Shown here in pieces: positions 24,911 through 33,337 of a stretch of 64,000 nt of DNA. The first letter of the stretch is position 1. Each line of letters opens with the position of its first letter. The stretch covers positions 434,001 to 498,000 of the forward strand of contig NZ_UEFQ01000013.1 in NCBI RefSeq assembly GCF_900489465.1, read 5' to 3'. The stretch comes from Aequorivita sp. CIP111184 (GTDB taxonomy: Bacteria; Bacteroidota; Bacteroidia; Flavobacteriales; Flavobacteriaceae). The notes beneath the pieces were generated by a model. It did not search any database. It was not told where the DNA came from and saw only the letters and a list, made by a program, of their open reading frames with translations. The position numbers and the translations under genes are program-made.

Positions 24911-26742
24911 AGCACCTCTTAAACGGATTCTTTTTAACAGCAGTATTTTTTTCGGCTTTTGCACAAAACAATAATAGCTATTGGCAACAAGAAGTTGATT
25001 ATAAAATGAACGTTCAAATGGACGTGAAAACCTTTCAGTATAAAGGAACGCAGGAATTGAAATACACCAATAATTCTCCCGATACTTTAAACAAGGTTTT
25101 TTATCATCTTTATTTCAATGCCTTCCAACCTGGAAGTGAAATGGATGTGCGTTCACGAACCATCGCCGATCCCGATAGTCGTGTTACGGATAGAATTTCT
25201 AAACTTTCCCCTTCTGAAATTGGTTATATAAAGCCAACTCTTTTCACACAAGATAACGTTGCGGCAACCTATGTAATTAAAGGCACTGTAATGGAAGTAA
25301 TGCTGAACAAACCAATCCTTCCTGGTGAAAGCACAGTTTTTAATATGAATTGGGATGCACAGGTACCGTTACAAATCCGCCGTTCGGGAAGGAATAATGC
25401 CGATGGCGTTGCACTTACAATGACACAATGGTACCCAAAACTTGCTGAATACGATTTTGAAGGTTGGCACGCCGATCCATATATTGGGCGAGAATTTCAC
25501 GGTGTATGGGGCGATTTTGATGTTACCATTACAATTGACGAGAATTACACAATCGGCGGTACTGGCTATCTTCAAAACCCTGCAGAAGTAGGTCACGGTT
25601 ATACAGTTCCTGGTCAAAAACCAATGCATTCCGTAAAAGGAAAATATACTTGGCACTTTTTAGCGCCCGATGTTCACGATTTTGCTTGGGCGGCAGATGA
25701 TAATTATGTTCACGATACCTATCCCGGACCTAACGGTGTGATGCTTCATTTTTTCTATAAAAACGATCCTGAAATTGCTGAAAACTGGAAAAACCTGCAA
25801 CCCAAAACTGCAGAACTGATGCAGTTTTACAACGAAACTGTTGGACAATATCCATACGAACAATACTCTGTAATCCAAGGTGGAGACGGTGGAATGGAAT
25901 ATGCAATGTGTACAATGATTACAGGCGAACGTGAATTTGGAAGCCTTGTAGGCGTAACTGCCCACGAGCTAGCGCATTCATGGTTTCAGTTTGTTTTAGC
26001 TACCAACGAAAGCAAACACGAATGGATGGACGAAGGTTTCACTTCATATATTTCTAGCGAAGGGATGAATCTTATAATGGATCAGAAAAAACCCAATCCG
26101 CATATAGGTTCTTATCGCGGTTATATATTGATGGCCACCAGCGGACAAGAGCAACCGCAAACCACGCACGCGGACCGTTATGCAACCAACCGTGCATACG
26201 GAGTAAACGCATACAGTAAAGGTTCAGTGTTTTTATCGCAATTGGGGTATGTTGTTGGTCCAGAAAATCTTTCAAAAACATTAAAACGGTATTATTCAGA
26301 TTTCAAATTCAAACATCCAACACCAAATGATTTTATCCGCACTGCGGAAAAGGTTTCAGGTTTTGAGCTAGATTGGTATTTGACAGATTGGACGCAGACC
26401 ACAAATACAATCGATTACGGAATAAAAACCGTTGAAAACGAAGGCAATAATACTAAAGTAACTTTAGAAAGAATTGGTTTAATGCCAATGCCTATAGACC
26501 TTTATGTTACTTATGAAGACGGTTCACAGGAACTTTTTTACATTCCTTTGCGAATGATGTGGGGTGAAAAACCAAACCCATTTACAGAGTTAAAACGAAC
26601 CGTTTTGGAAGACTGGGCTTGGGCTTATCCCACGTATACTTTCGAAATAAAGAATGGCAAAAAAGTAAAAAATATGATGATTGACGCCACGCAACGCATG
26701 GCCGACATAAATCTTGAAAACAATGCTTACGGAATAAAATAA
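24907..26742 (+). CDS. M1-family metallopeptidase, exported
   Basis: 611 residues with a signal peptide (cleavage near residue 20, AFAQ). Beta-saddle N-domain, then a thermolysin-like domain: exopeptidase signature GGMEYAM at 328-334 (GAMEN equivalent), zinc motif HELAH at 353-357, third ligand Glu376 in HEWMDEGF. An aminopeptidase acting on peptides in the periplasm or outside. It overlaps the S8 protease gene by 4 bases; co-production suggests endoprotease plus aminopeptidase acting in sequence (inference). A terminator follows. Confidence 0.94.
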   Translation: MKHLLNGFFLTAVFFSAFAQNNNSYWQQEVDYKMNVQMDVKTFQYKGTQELKYTNNSPDTLNKVFYHLYFNAFQPGSEMDVRSRTIADPDSRVTDRISKLSPSEIGYIKPTLFTQDNVAATYVIKGTVMEVMLNKPILPGESTVFNMNWDAQVPLQIRRSGRNNADGVALTMTQWYPKLAEYDFEGWHADPYIGREFHGVWGDFDVTITIDENYTIGGTGYLQNPAEVGHGYTVPGQKPMHSVKGKYTWHFLAPDVHDFAWAADDNYVHDTYPGPNGVMLHFFYKNDPEIAENWKNLQPKTAELMQFYNETVGQYPYEQYSVIQGGDGGMEYAMCTMITGEREFGSLVGVTAHELAHSWFQFVLATNESKHEWMDEGFTSYISSEGMNLIMDQKKPNPHIGSYRGYILMATSGQEQPQTTHADRYATNRAYGVNAYSKGSVFLSQLGYVVGPENLSKTLKRYYSDFKFKHPTPNDFIRTAEKVSGFELDWYLTDWTQTTNTIDYGIKTVENEGNNTKVTLERIGLMPMPIDLYVTYEDGSQELFYIPLRMMWGEKPNPFTELKRTVLEDWAWAYPTYTFEIKNGKKVKNMMIDATQRMADINLENNAYGIK

Positions 26743-26758
26743 TCTTTACTTTCCTTTT

Positions 26759-26804
26759 TTCAAAGAGACCTCGCAAGTACTTAATACTGCGGGGTCTTTT
26801 TATA
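26759..26804 (+). terminator. Terminator after the M1 peptidase gene
   Basis: Nine-bp stem GACCTCGCA / TGCGGGGTC (one G-T pair) extended by A/T pairs, followed by TTTTT. It isolates the protease pair from rnpA. Confidence 0.85.
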
Positions 26805-26814
26805 TATTTACAAT

Positions 26815-27180
26815 GTGAACCAAAATTTCCCAAAAAAAGAAAAATTAAAAAGCTCCAAAACAATAGAAAATTTGTTTTTGGAAGGAAAGACCCTTTCTAA
26901 ATTTCCCATTAAAATTTTCTTTCTTCCGAAGGAAAATATAGAATCCAATCTCGTGGCATTTGCAGTGCCAAAGCGCAATTTTAAATCGGCTGTTGACCGA
27001 AACCGTGTAAAAAGACAACTTCGCGAAGCATACAGGCTTAACAAACAAATTCTTGATGAAATTCACGGCAAGAAATTTGTGATGCTCTTTCTTTTTTTAG
27101 GAAAAGTTAAACCGCAGTACGCCGAACTGGAAAAAGCAATGGTAAAGCTGCTTAAAAAATTAGGGGATGAAAATAGTTAG
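26815..27180 (+). CDS. rnpA: Ribonuclease P protein component
   Basis: 121 residues. A GTG start at 26815 (NQNFPKKEKLKSSKTIENLF); the only nearby ATG is in another frame and runs into TGA. Family signature: KRNFKSAVDRNRVKRQLREAYRLNK, the conserved RNR motif that binds RNase P RNA. It helps the catalytic RNA to mature tRNA 5' ends. As usual in Bacteroidota, it is not beside rpmH/dnaA. Its 3' end overlaps the DUF4349 gene by 14 bases. A TATATTTA just upstream is a one-mismatch -7 box. Confidence 0.95.
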   Translation: MNQNFPKKEKLKSSKTIENLFLEGKTLSKFPIKIFFLPKENIESNLVAFAVPKRNFKSAVDRNRVKRQLREAYRLNKQILDEIHGKKFVMLFLFLGKVKPQYAELEKAMVKLLKKLGDENS

Positions 27181-27979
27181 CGCTTTACTTTTATTGTTCG
27201 TTTTGGGATGTTCAAACGGCAGTTCCACTAAAAATTACGAAGCAGATTCTTCAATGGCAAGTATATCTGTTCCTGAAGATCCTTTGAAAATAGAGCAGTT
27301 TTCAGAACCACAATTGCAAGAGGAGCAGAAAATAATCAAAACAGCCCGCTTGGCTTTTGAAACAAAAGATGTGGAAGCAACCCATACAAAAATTCGTCAG
27401 CTTGCATCGCAATACAAAGGTTTAGTGCAAAGCGACAACAGTGGGAAAGACTACAACCGAATTTTTAAAAATTTGACAGTTCGAGTTCCTACAGAAAATT
27501 TTCAATCGTTTATTGACGGTATTTCCGAAGGGGTTAATTATTTTGACCAACGCGATATTTCGCAACAAGATGTTTCCGAAGAATTCATTGATCTGGAAGC
27601 GCGATTAAAAGCAAAGCGCACACTTGAAGATCGTTATCTTGAATTGCTGAAAAAAGCAAACAACGTAAAGGAAATGCTGGAAATAGAAAGAGAACTTTCC
27701 AATATTCGTGAAGAAATTGAAGCAAAGCAAGGCCGTTTGCAGTATCTTCAAAACCAAGTTTCAATGAGTACCGTAAATATTGAATTTTATAAAATCACCG
27801 CAGAAACAGGTATTACCCAATCTTACGGACAAAAAATGAAAAACGCCTTTCAAGGTGGCTGGAATGGTATTTCGGTGTTTTTCTTGGGCATTTTATACCT
27901 TTGGCCTTTATTCCTCGTTGCAATTATTATAGTTTTTGTTCTTCGTATATTTCTGAAGAAGAGAAAGAAAACACATTAA
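27167..27979 (+). CDS. DUF4349-domain lipoprotein
   Basis: 270 residues. N-terminal lipoprotein signal (VLGC, Cys15). Middle part matches DUF4349: IIKTARLAFETKDVEATHTKI, VRVPTENFQSFIDGI, then a charged coiled coil at about 130-195 (LEARLKAKRTLEDRYLELL ... ERELSNIREEIEAKQGRL), and a C-terminal membrane helix at about 235-262 followed by a basic tail. Role unknown; members are often near envelope functions. It overlaps rnpA by 14 bases and precedes the S41 protease by 10, so all three are one unit. Confidence 0.85.
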   Translation: MKIVSALLLLFVLGCSNGSSTKNYEADSSMASISVPEDPLKIEQFSEPQLQEEQKIIKTARLAFETKDVEATHTKIRQLASQYKGLVQSDNSGKDYNRIFKNLTVRVPTENFQSFIDGISEGVNYFDQRDISQQDVSEEFIDLEARLKAKRTLEDRYLELLKKANNVKEMLEIERELSNIREEIEAKQGRLQYLQNQVSMSTVNIEFYKITAETGITQSYGQKMKNAFQGGWNGISVFFLGILYLWPLFLVAIIIVFVLRIFLKKRKKTH

Positions 27980-27989
27980 ATTTCAGAAA

Positions 27990-29612
27990 ATGAAAAAAAG
28001 AATCTTAATTCCCATAATCGCCATAGGCATATTTTTTACCACGGTAAGTTTCAAAAGTGATTTCTTTGAAATTGCCAAACAGATTGAAATTTTCACTACA
28101 CTTTTCAAGGAATTGAATATGAATTATGTAGATGAAGTAACGCCCGCAACGCTTATGGATAAAGCCATAAAGGGAATGTTGGAAGATTTGGATCCATACA
28201 CCGTTTACTGGAACGAACAGCAGGTTGAGGACGCTAAAATCAACAATTCAGGTATTTACACAGGTATTGGCGCTTCGGCTCAAAACAGAAAGGACAAAAT
28301 AATTATAGTTGAACCCTATAAAGATTATCCGGCAGACAAAGCTGGATTGAAAGCAGGGGATGAAATCATAAAAATTGGTAATATAAATATTGCCGATATG
28401 GAAGAGGACGCGGGTGAATTGCTAAAAGGCGCACCAGGATCAACAGTTGATGTAACCTATAAAAGACAGGGGAAAACAGTAACCACAACCATTACTCGAG
28501 GTGCTGTAGAGCTTAAAGCTGTTCCCTTTTATAAATTGATGAATAACGATATTGGCTATATTGTTCTCTCACAATTCAACGGCAGAACAACTGTGGAAAC
28601 GAAAGCTGCTTTGGTTGACTTGAAATCGCAGGGGGCAAAAAAAATAATTTTGGATTTACGTGGAAATCCAGGAGGATTGTTGAATGAAGCGATAAATGTG
28701 GTAAATCTTTTTGTAGATAAAGGCGAAGTGATAACGACTACAAAATCTGTAATAGAAAAATACAACCAAACCTATAAAACCAAATTTGATCCGGTGGACA
28801 AGGAAATTCCATTGGTAGTTTTGGTAAACGGAAGAAGCGCTTCTGCCAGCGAAATTGTTTCCGGAGGCTTGCAAGATTTAGATCGCGCGGTGATTGTTGG
28901 CGCCCGTAGTTTTGGAAAAGGACTGGTTCAGCGACCAAAAAAATTGACTTATGGTACACAGCTAAAGGTTACAATTTCAAGATATTATACGCCTAGCGGA
29001 CGGTGTATTCAAGCTTTGGATTATTGGCACCGTGACGAAAATGGTGATCCCGTTCGGAAAGACGCTAAAGAATACAACGCTTTCAAAACTAAAGGAGGAA
29101 GAACGGTTTATGACGGTGGCGGAATTCTTCCGGATGTGGAGTTAAAATCTGCTGTTTATAGCCCGATTACAACAGCATTATTAAAAGACAACGCTATTTT
29201 TGATTATGCAACAAAATATTATTACAGCCATCAAATAACAGATTCGAAAAGTTTTAAATTCGGGGAAGCCGATTTTCAGGACTTTCTGAAGTTTTTGAAG
29301 GACAACAATTTTGAATACGAAACCGAAACTGAAAAGAAATTCGCCGAAGGTTTAAAAATTTCTGATGATGATGATTTGGGTAAAGACATTTCGGCAAGCT
29401 ATAATCAACTTATGGCAGCAATTGATTCTGCAAAAGACAAAGCCATCGTTGAGAAAAAAGTGGAAATAGAATCATTGCTGATGGACGAAATTCTAAAGCG
29501 TTATTTTTATCGCGAAGGATTGTATAATTATCAAATTGAGCACAATCCAGAGATTTTGGAGGCAGTTGCTGTTTTGAATGATGAGGGTAGGTATAAGAAG
29601 ATTTTGAAGTGA
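27990..29612 (+). CDS. S41-family C-terminal processing protease
   Basis: 540 residues. N-terminal signal or anchor (about 3-20), a helical region, a PDZ domain at about 90-170 (TGIGASAQNR ... GLKAGDEIIKIGNI), then the S41 catalytic domain with Ser285 in NGRSASASEI and Lys310 in GARSFGKGLVQ (25 apart as in Tsp). A long helical C-terminal tail of about 130 residues follows. Cuts C-termini of periplasmic proteins. Third exported protease within 6.4 kb. Confidence 0.95.
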   Translation: MKKRILIPIIAIGIFFTTVSFKSDFFEIAKQIEIFTTLFKELNMNYVDEVTPATLMDKAIKGMLEDLDPYTVYWNEQQVEDAKINNSGIYTGIGASAQNRKDKIIIVEPYKDYPADKAGLKAGDEIIKIGNINIADMEEDAGELLKGAPGSTVDVTYKRQGKTVTTTITRGAVELKAVPFYKLMNNDIGYIVLSQFNGRTTVETKAALVDLKSQGAKKIILDLRGNPGGLLNEAINVVNLFVDKGEVITTTKSVIEKYNQTYKTKFDPVDKEIPLVVLVNGRSASASEIVSGGLQDLDRAVIVGARSFGKGLVQRPKKLTYGTQLKVTISRYYTPSGRCIQALDYWHRDENGDPVRKDAKEYNAFKTKGGRTVYDGGGILPDVELKSAVYSPITTALLKDNAIFDYATKYYYSHQITDSKSFKFGEADFQDFLKFLKDNNFEYETETEKKFAEGLKISDDDDLGKDISASYNQLMAAIDSAKDKAIVEKKVEIESLLMDEILKRYFYREGLYNYQIEHNPEILEAVAVLNDEGRYKKILK

Positions 29613-29662
29613 TTTTCTTAAAAAAAATCTACTATTCCAATTTGTCATACATCAAAGAAACT

Positions 29663-30079
29663 ATGAGAATAACTCTATTTACAATTTCAATAATTCTATC
29701 TATTTCAGCTTTTGGCCAAGAAGAGATTGAAACTGTTAATTCGAATAACTTTCAAAATAGTTATGTTTCAAAAATTATAAGCGCAGATAATATTTCTGAA
29801 GCAGAAAAATTTGCTAAAGAAGACATAGAAAATAATTCTCTATTTCTAATTGTTCCTGGAGGAATTGCTCCAATAATTTATGCTTCGGACTTTGATTTTA
29901 AATCTAAATATGGTGTTTCAATAATAAATTTTGGTTGTGAACCATTAGATAAAAAGGTTGCGGTTGCTTATAATATGAAGGTTTTTGATTTACTAATAGC
30001 GAATTACGGAAAAAAATGGTTGAAAGAAATCAGAGACGATGTAATTGGTTTGGCAGAATATAAAGCGAAAAAAGAATGA
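29663..30079 (+). CDS. Secreted protein of unknown function
   Basis: 138 residues from the ATG at 29663, which gives a clear signal peptide (MRITLFTISIILSISAFG, then Q). The 18-residue longer in-frame start overlaps the S41 gene and spoils the signal, so it is rejected. The mature protein of about 120 residues has a central FLIVPGGIAPIIYASDFDF and GVSIINFGCEPLDKKVAVAYN segment typical of a small family seen in flavobacteria. No catalytic motif recognised. Its stop overlaps a short ORF by ATGA. Confidence 0.7.
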   Translation: MRITLFTISIILSISAFGQEEIETVNSNNFQNSYVSKIISADNISEAEKFAKEDIENNSLFLIVPGGIAPIIYASDFDFKSKYGVSIINFGCEPLDKKVAVAYNMKVFDLLIANYGKKWLKEIRDDVIGLAEYKAKKE

Positions 30080-30159
30080 ACTCCTTTCTAACCTTCTTCG
30101 AAACAATGCCCGTTTGGGTGAAAGCTGGTTTTTACTATTCCTTCCTTAAAGAAAATTAA
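30076..30159 (+). pseudogene. 27-codon ORF, possible N-terminal remnant of a membrane desaturase gene
   Basis: Starts with an ATG overlapping the previous stop (ATGA) and reads MNSFLTFFETMPVWVKAG... for 27 residues to TAA. The first 18 residues resemble from memory the N-terminus of flavobacterial sterol-desaturase-family proteins (FxFFExMPxWxK), after which the frame ends. It could be the stub left by a deletion, or a very small membrane-associated peptide. No downstream homologous sequence is seen before 30218. Confidence 0.35.
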
Positions 30160-30226
30160 CACTCCAAAAATTCACTTAACAAAACCTTAACCGACTGTTT
30201 ATCAATATTATCGTAACTTGGGAGTT

Positions 30227-30598
30227 ATGGTACAAACAGAAAGAGACGAAAACAAGGAGATTCTAAAGGAATCTGTGGCCTATTTAGAGAACCGGGGTTT
30301 TGAACACATTCAGGCTGATGTGGAAGGTTATGAAACTCCAAAATCCTATCACAAAAAAGATAGCGATGTAGTAATTACTCCAGATATTGTAGCTGACAGA
30401 GCTGGAATAAAACATTATTTTGAAATCAGTTTAAAGTCAGAAAAACCAAGATTATTAAAATCTAAATGGCAATTTTTAGATACTTTGACGCGCATGCGAA
30501 ACCAGCGTTTCAAAATAATTACACGCCGCGGGCATTATAAATTTACTGACGAAATGTTGAAAGATCTTAATTTGGAAAAGAACTTAATTAAACTCTAA
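30227..30598 (+). CDS. Protein of unknown function, possibly nuclease-like
   Basis: 123 residues from the ATG at 30227; a TTG three codons earlier is also open. A helical N-terminus is followed by VVITPDIVADRAGIKHYFEISLKSE, then a basic segment (KPRLLKSKWQ, TRMRNQRFKIITRRGHYKF). The PD-x(13)-E-x-x-x-K arrangement and beta strands recall the PD-(D/E)XK nuclease core, but the spacing is not exact and this is a weak guess. The TAACTTGG at about 30212 resembles a -7 box and would give almost no leader. Convergent with elaA, overlapping 11 bases. Confidence 0.6.
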   Translation: MVQTERDENKEILKESVAYLENRGFEHIQADVEGYETPKSYHKKDSDVVITPDIVADRAGIKHYFEISLKSEKPRLLKSKWQFLDTLTRMRNQRFKIITRRGHYKFTDEMLKDLNLEKNLIKL

Positions 30599-31028
30599 CC
30601 ATAGCAATATGTGGAATACCATCTTCTAAATAACGGTCGCCGGTGGTTTTAAATCCATGGCTTTCGTAAAAAATAACTAAATATGTTTGAGCCGATATCT
30701 TTATCTTATCGGCTTTATATTTTGTTTTAATGGCGTTTATTGAGGCTTTTGTGATTTCGTGCCCATAACCAAGTTTTCGGTAGTTTTCACGCACTAAAAC
30801 CCTTCCTATGGATGCTTCGTCAAAATAATCTCCCGCTTTAAAACAGCGTGTGTATGCAACAAGTTTTCCATCTTCCCAACCTAAAACGTGTAAAGCGCGC
30901 TCGTCCTTTCCATCAATATCTTGATATACACAATCCTGCTCCACAACAAAAACTTCGCTTCGCAATTGCAATAACTCATAAAGTTCGGTTATGTTTAATT
31001 CCTCAAAATTCTTTACTTCAATTTCCAT
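30588..31028 (-). CDS. GNAT acetyltransferase, ElaA family
   Basis: 146 residues. GNAT fold: N-terminal LYELLQLRSEVFVVEQDCVYQDIDG (typical ElaA beginning), the acetyl-CoA loop VRENYRKLGYGHEI, and the C-terminal YESHGFKTTGDRYLEDGIPHIAM. It transfers acetyl groups from acetyl-CoA to an unknown amine. It follows the metal exporter gene by 16 bases and shares its operon (rpiB, exporter, elaA). Confidence 0.9.
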   Translation of the reverse strand: MEIEVKNFEELNITELYELLQLRSEVFVVEQDCVYQDIDGKDERALHVLGWEDGKLVAYTRCFKAGDYFDEASIGRVLVRENYRKLGYGHEITKASINAIKTKYKADKIKISAQTYLVIFYESHGFKTTGDRYLEDGIPHIAMVRV

Positions 31029-31044
31029 AGCTTTTTAAATAAAA

Positions 31045-31962
31045 TCAATCTTGAACAATAATATCTTTTGGGTCGTCCTTTTGGTGCTCGGGTTGAATTG
31101 TTACGTGGTTTATTCCGAAGTCGTGAAAAAGCACTTCTTCAACTTTGGTTAACACTGCATCAAATTGAGAAAGTGTAACGTCTTTATAAAAATCTACATG
31201 TGCTTCTAAATGTGTTTCTTGCTCATTAAGTTGCCAAATATGCATGTGGTGTATATTTTTTATCTCGGGAATTTTACAAACAGCGTCGTGAATTACTTCT
31301 AAACTTAAATCATCTGGGGTAAAAAGCATCAACACTTTAAAAGAGCTTTTCAATAAATCGTAACCCATAACGATTAAATATAGAGCAATAAGCAACGTGA
31401 GAAGGCTGTCCACCCAAAACCATTCAAAATATTTCATCAAAAGACCACCAATCAAAACAGCAACAGATGCAGCCATATCAGTAAACAAATGAAGATATGC
31501 TGAACGCATATTCATATTGCTTTTTGAATCTTTAAAAAGTAATAAAACACTAAAACCATTAACGGCAATCCCTAATATTGCCAACCAAATTACCAAACTA
31601 CTTTTAATAGTGTGTGGATCAGTAAAACGAAGAATTGCTTCATAAATAAGGTAAATTGCAACCACGATCAAAGTAGCGGAGTTCACAAAAGCAGCAATTA
31701 TTTCAGCACGCTTATAACCAAAGGTTTTGGTAACGGAAGCATCTTTTTTAGAATATCTATCGGCTATATAACTTACTATTAAAGAAAGCACATCACTAAA
31801 ATTGTGAAGCGCATCCGACAATAGAGATAAACTCCCTGAAATTAATCCGCCGATTACTTGAGCAACGGTAATAACAATATTCAAAAGAATAGAAAGCAAA
31901 AGCTTTTTTCCTTTCAAATCAGGGTGTGAATGGTCATGGGAATGTGCGTGGCTATGAGGCAT
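31045..31962 (-). CDS. Cation diffusion facilitator (Zn2+/Co2+/Cd2+ efflux)
   Basis: 305 residues. A His-rich N-terminus (HSHAHSHDHSHPD) precedes six membrane helices; HxxxD motifs of the zinc site are seen in SLLSDALHNFSDVLSL (helix II) and in HLFTDMAASVAVL (helix V). A cytoplasmic C-terminal domain (about 205-295) contains HMHIWQLNEQETHLEAHVD. CzcD-like metal exporter of the inner membrane driven by protons. It is placed nine bases after rpiB. Confidence 0.94.
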   Translation of the reverse strand: MPHSHAHSHDHSHPDLKGKKLLLSILLNIVITVAQVIGGLISGSLSLLSDALHNFSDVLSLIVSYIADRYSKKDASVTKTFGYKRAEIIAAFVNSATLIVVAIYLIYEAILRFTDPHTIKSSLVIWLAILGIAVNGFSVLLLFKDSKSNMNMRSAYLHLFTDMAASVAVLIGGLLMKYFEWFWVDSLLTLLIALYLIVMGYDLLKSSFKVLMLFTPDDLSLEVIHDAVCKIPEIKNIHHMHIWQLNEQETHLEAHVDFYKDVTLSQFDAVLTKVEEVLFHDFGINHVTIQPEHQKDDPKDIIVQD

Positions 31963-31971
31963 TGTAAAGGG

Positions 31972-32403
31972 TTATGAACACGCTATTTTTTCAACGCGGT
32001 TTTGGTGGCGACCACCTTCGAATTCAGTTCTTAAAAAAGTCTTTACCATTTCAACAGCTTGTGGTTTACTTGTAAAACGGGCAGGAATACTTAAAATATT
32101 AGCATCGTTGTGTTGGCGTGCAAGTTCTGTAATTTCCTTGGTCCAGCAAAGTGCTGAACGCACTTTTTGATGTTTATTGGCAGTCATATTTGCTCCGTTT
32201 CCGCTGCCGCAGATTATGATTCCAAAATCTACTTTTCCGTTTTCAACATCATTTGCAACGGGATGTACAAAATCTGGATAATCTACACTTGCTTCAGTAT
32301 CGGTTCCGTGGTTAATAACTGTATGACCTTCTTTTTCTAAAAAAGAAATGATTTCAAACTTATACTCTGTACCTGCGTGATCGTTACCGACTGAAATTTT
32401 CAT
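31972..32403 (-). CDS. rpiB: Ribose-5-phosphate isomerase B
   Basis: 143 residues from the ATG at 32403; a longer reading to 32421 is rejected because the -7 box overlaps it. Interconverts ribose-5- and ribulose-5-phosphate. Motifs: GNDHAGTEYK at the N-terminus, DYPDFVHPVANDVENG, the anion-binding loop GIIICGSGNGANMTANK, and HNDANILSIPARF. First gene of the rpiB-exporter-elaA unit, directly next to the gene-free candidate origin. Confidence 0.95.
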   Translation of the reverse strand: MKISVGNDHAGTEYKFEIISFLEKEGHTVINHGTDTEASVDYPDFVHPVANDVENGKVDFGIIICGSGNGANMTANKHQKVRSALCWTKEITELARQHNDANILSIPARFTSKPQAVEMVKTFLRTEFEGGRHQNRVEKIACS

Positions 32404-32418
32404 AACTTTAATTTTTTT

Positions 32419-32426
32419 CAAAGATA
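32419..32426 (-). promoter_or_regulatory. rpiB: -7 box of the rpiB promoter
   Basis: TATCTTTG on the minus strand, exact TAnnTTTG match, 15 bases before the ATG at 32403. Confidence 0.6.
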
Positions 32427-32619
32427 AAACATCGTCTTTTTATTTAAGTAGAATTAGAATTTTAATTATCCTAACGTTTGTGTTCTATACCAATTGAAAA
32501 TCAAATGATAACGATTTCTTAACGAACACTTCATTATTTGGTTAACAACATTGTTGATATTTGTTTACGGAATTACGACAAGTAAAATTGCGAGTGTAAA
32601 AATTATTTACAATAGGTTT

Positions 32620-32627
32620 TAAATTTG
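32620..32627 (+). promoter_or_regulatory. -7-like box inside the gene-free region
   Basis: TAAATTTG followed by CAG, exact TAnnTTTG match on the plus strand. No plus-strand coding region follows until rnr at 33338, and no good -33 TTG is at the usual distance. It may be chance in AT-rich DNA or the start of an untranslated RNA. Confidence 0.3.
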
Positions 32628-32987
32628 CAGAACACCAAAAATTTAAGTCATTTTTTGCTTGTAAGTTGTTATCACAAATTCTTCCCTTTCAAACAATATT
32701 TCACTAAAAACTTGTGAGTTTCCACTTATCAAAACACGTTGTTCACAGTTGTTCATTACTCATGCTATCTCATTATTATAAAGGATTTTAAATCTTAAAT
32801 ATATGTTAATAACCTCTTATTAAAAGGCGATAAATTTATTTCAAAGTAAATTTTCAAAAAGTTATTGTACATATTAACACCCTATAATCATCACCATTTT
32901 TTATTTTAAAATTTCAAAAAAAACAAATGATGTATATATATATGTTGATAACAATAAAAGTAAGTAAAACGAATTTTTGAAAGTTGC

Positions 32988-33227
32988 TTAAACAATTTTA
33001 AGATTGGAAGGATGATCCAGATTTTTGATAATCTCTTCTGCTTGGGCTATGTCTTCAACATGCACTTGGAGTCTAATACCGCCAATGGCGTTTGAATAAA
33101 ATGGAAAAACACTGATCATTGTTTCATTTTGAAAAAAGTATCGAATTTCCTCTTGGTCAAACAAAAGCTGAAGTACCGCATATTCTGCAGGGTATGAAAA
33201 TATTGCTATGGTTTTAAAATGCTTCAT
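32988..33227 (-). CDS. DUF2007-family small protein
   Basis: 79 residues. The ferredoxin-like fold family called putative signal-transducing proteins (DUF2007): FKTIAIFSYPAEYAVLQLLFDQEEIRYFFQNE, then a C-terminal VHVEDIAQAEEIIKNL helix. The family binds an unknown ligand or partner. It stands alone next to the candidate origin, divergent from rnr. Confidence 0.8.
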   Translation of the reverse strand: MKHFKTIAIFSYPAEYAVLQLLFDQEEIRYFFQNETMISVFPFYSNAIGGIRLQVHVEDIAQAEEIIKNLDHPSNLKIV

Positions 33228-33337
33228 TTTAGATTTTTATGAAAATAACAGACCCTTACTAAGGTACTAAATCTTTCCTAATGTAAACACGTCATTCCTT
33301 GAGAAGTAGTACTTTTACGTTAATTACAAAATAAACT

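Larger units (their letters stand above)
32404..32987. other. 584-bp gene-free, AT-rich region; candidate replication origin
   Basis: The only long stretch without a gene in the window. It is very AT-rich and holds several near-matches to the DnaA box TTATCCACA: TGTTGATAA at 32943-32951 (one mismatch as TTATCAACA, beside a TATATATA tract), and two-mismatch forms at 32726-32734, 32739-32747, 32804-32812 and 32542-32550. It sits where gene orientation changes from mainly minus (left) to mainly plus (right). No exact box is present, dnaA is not adjacent, and no skew was computed, so this remains a proposal. Confidence 0.4.
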
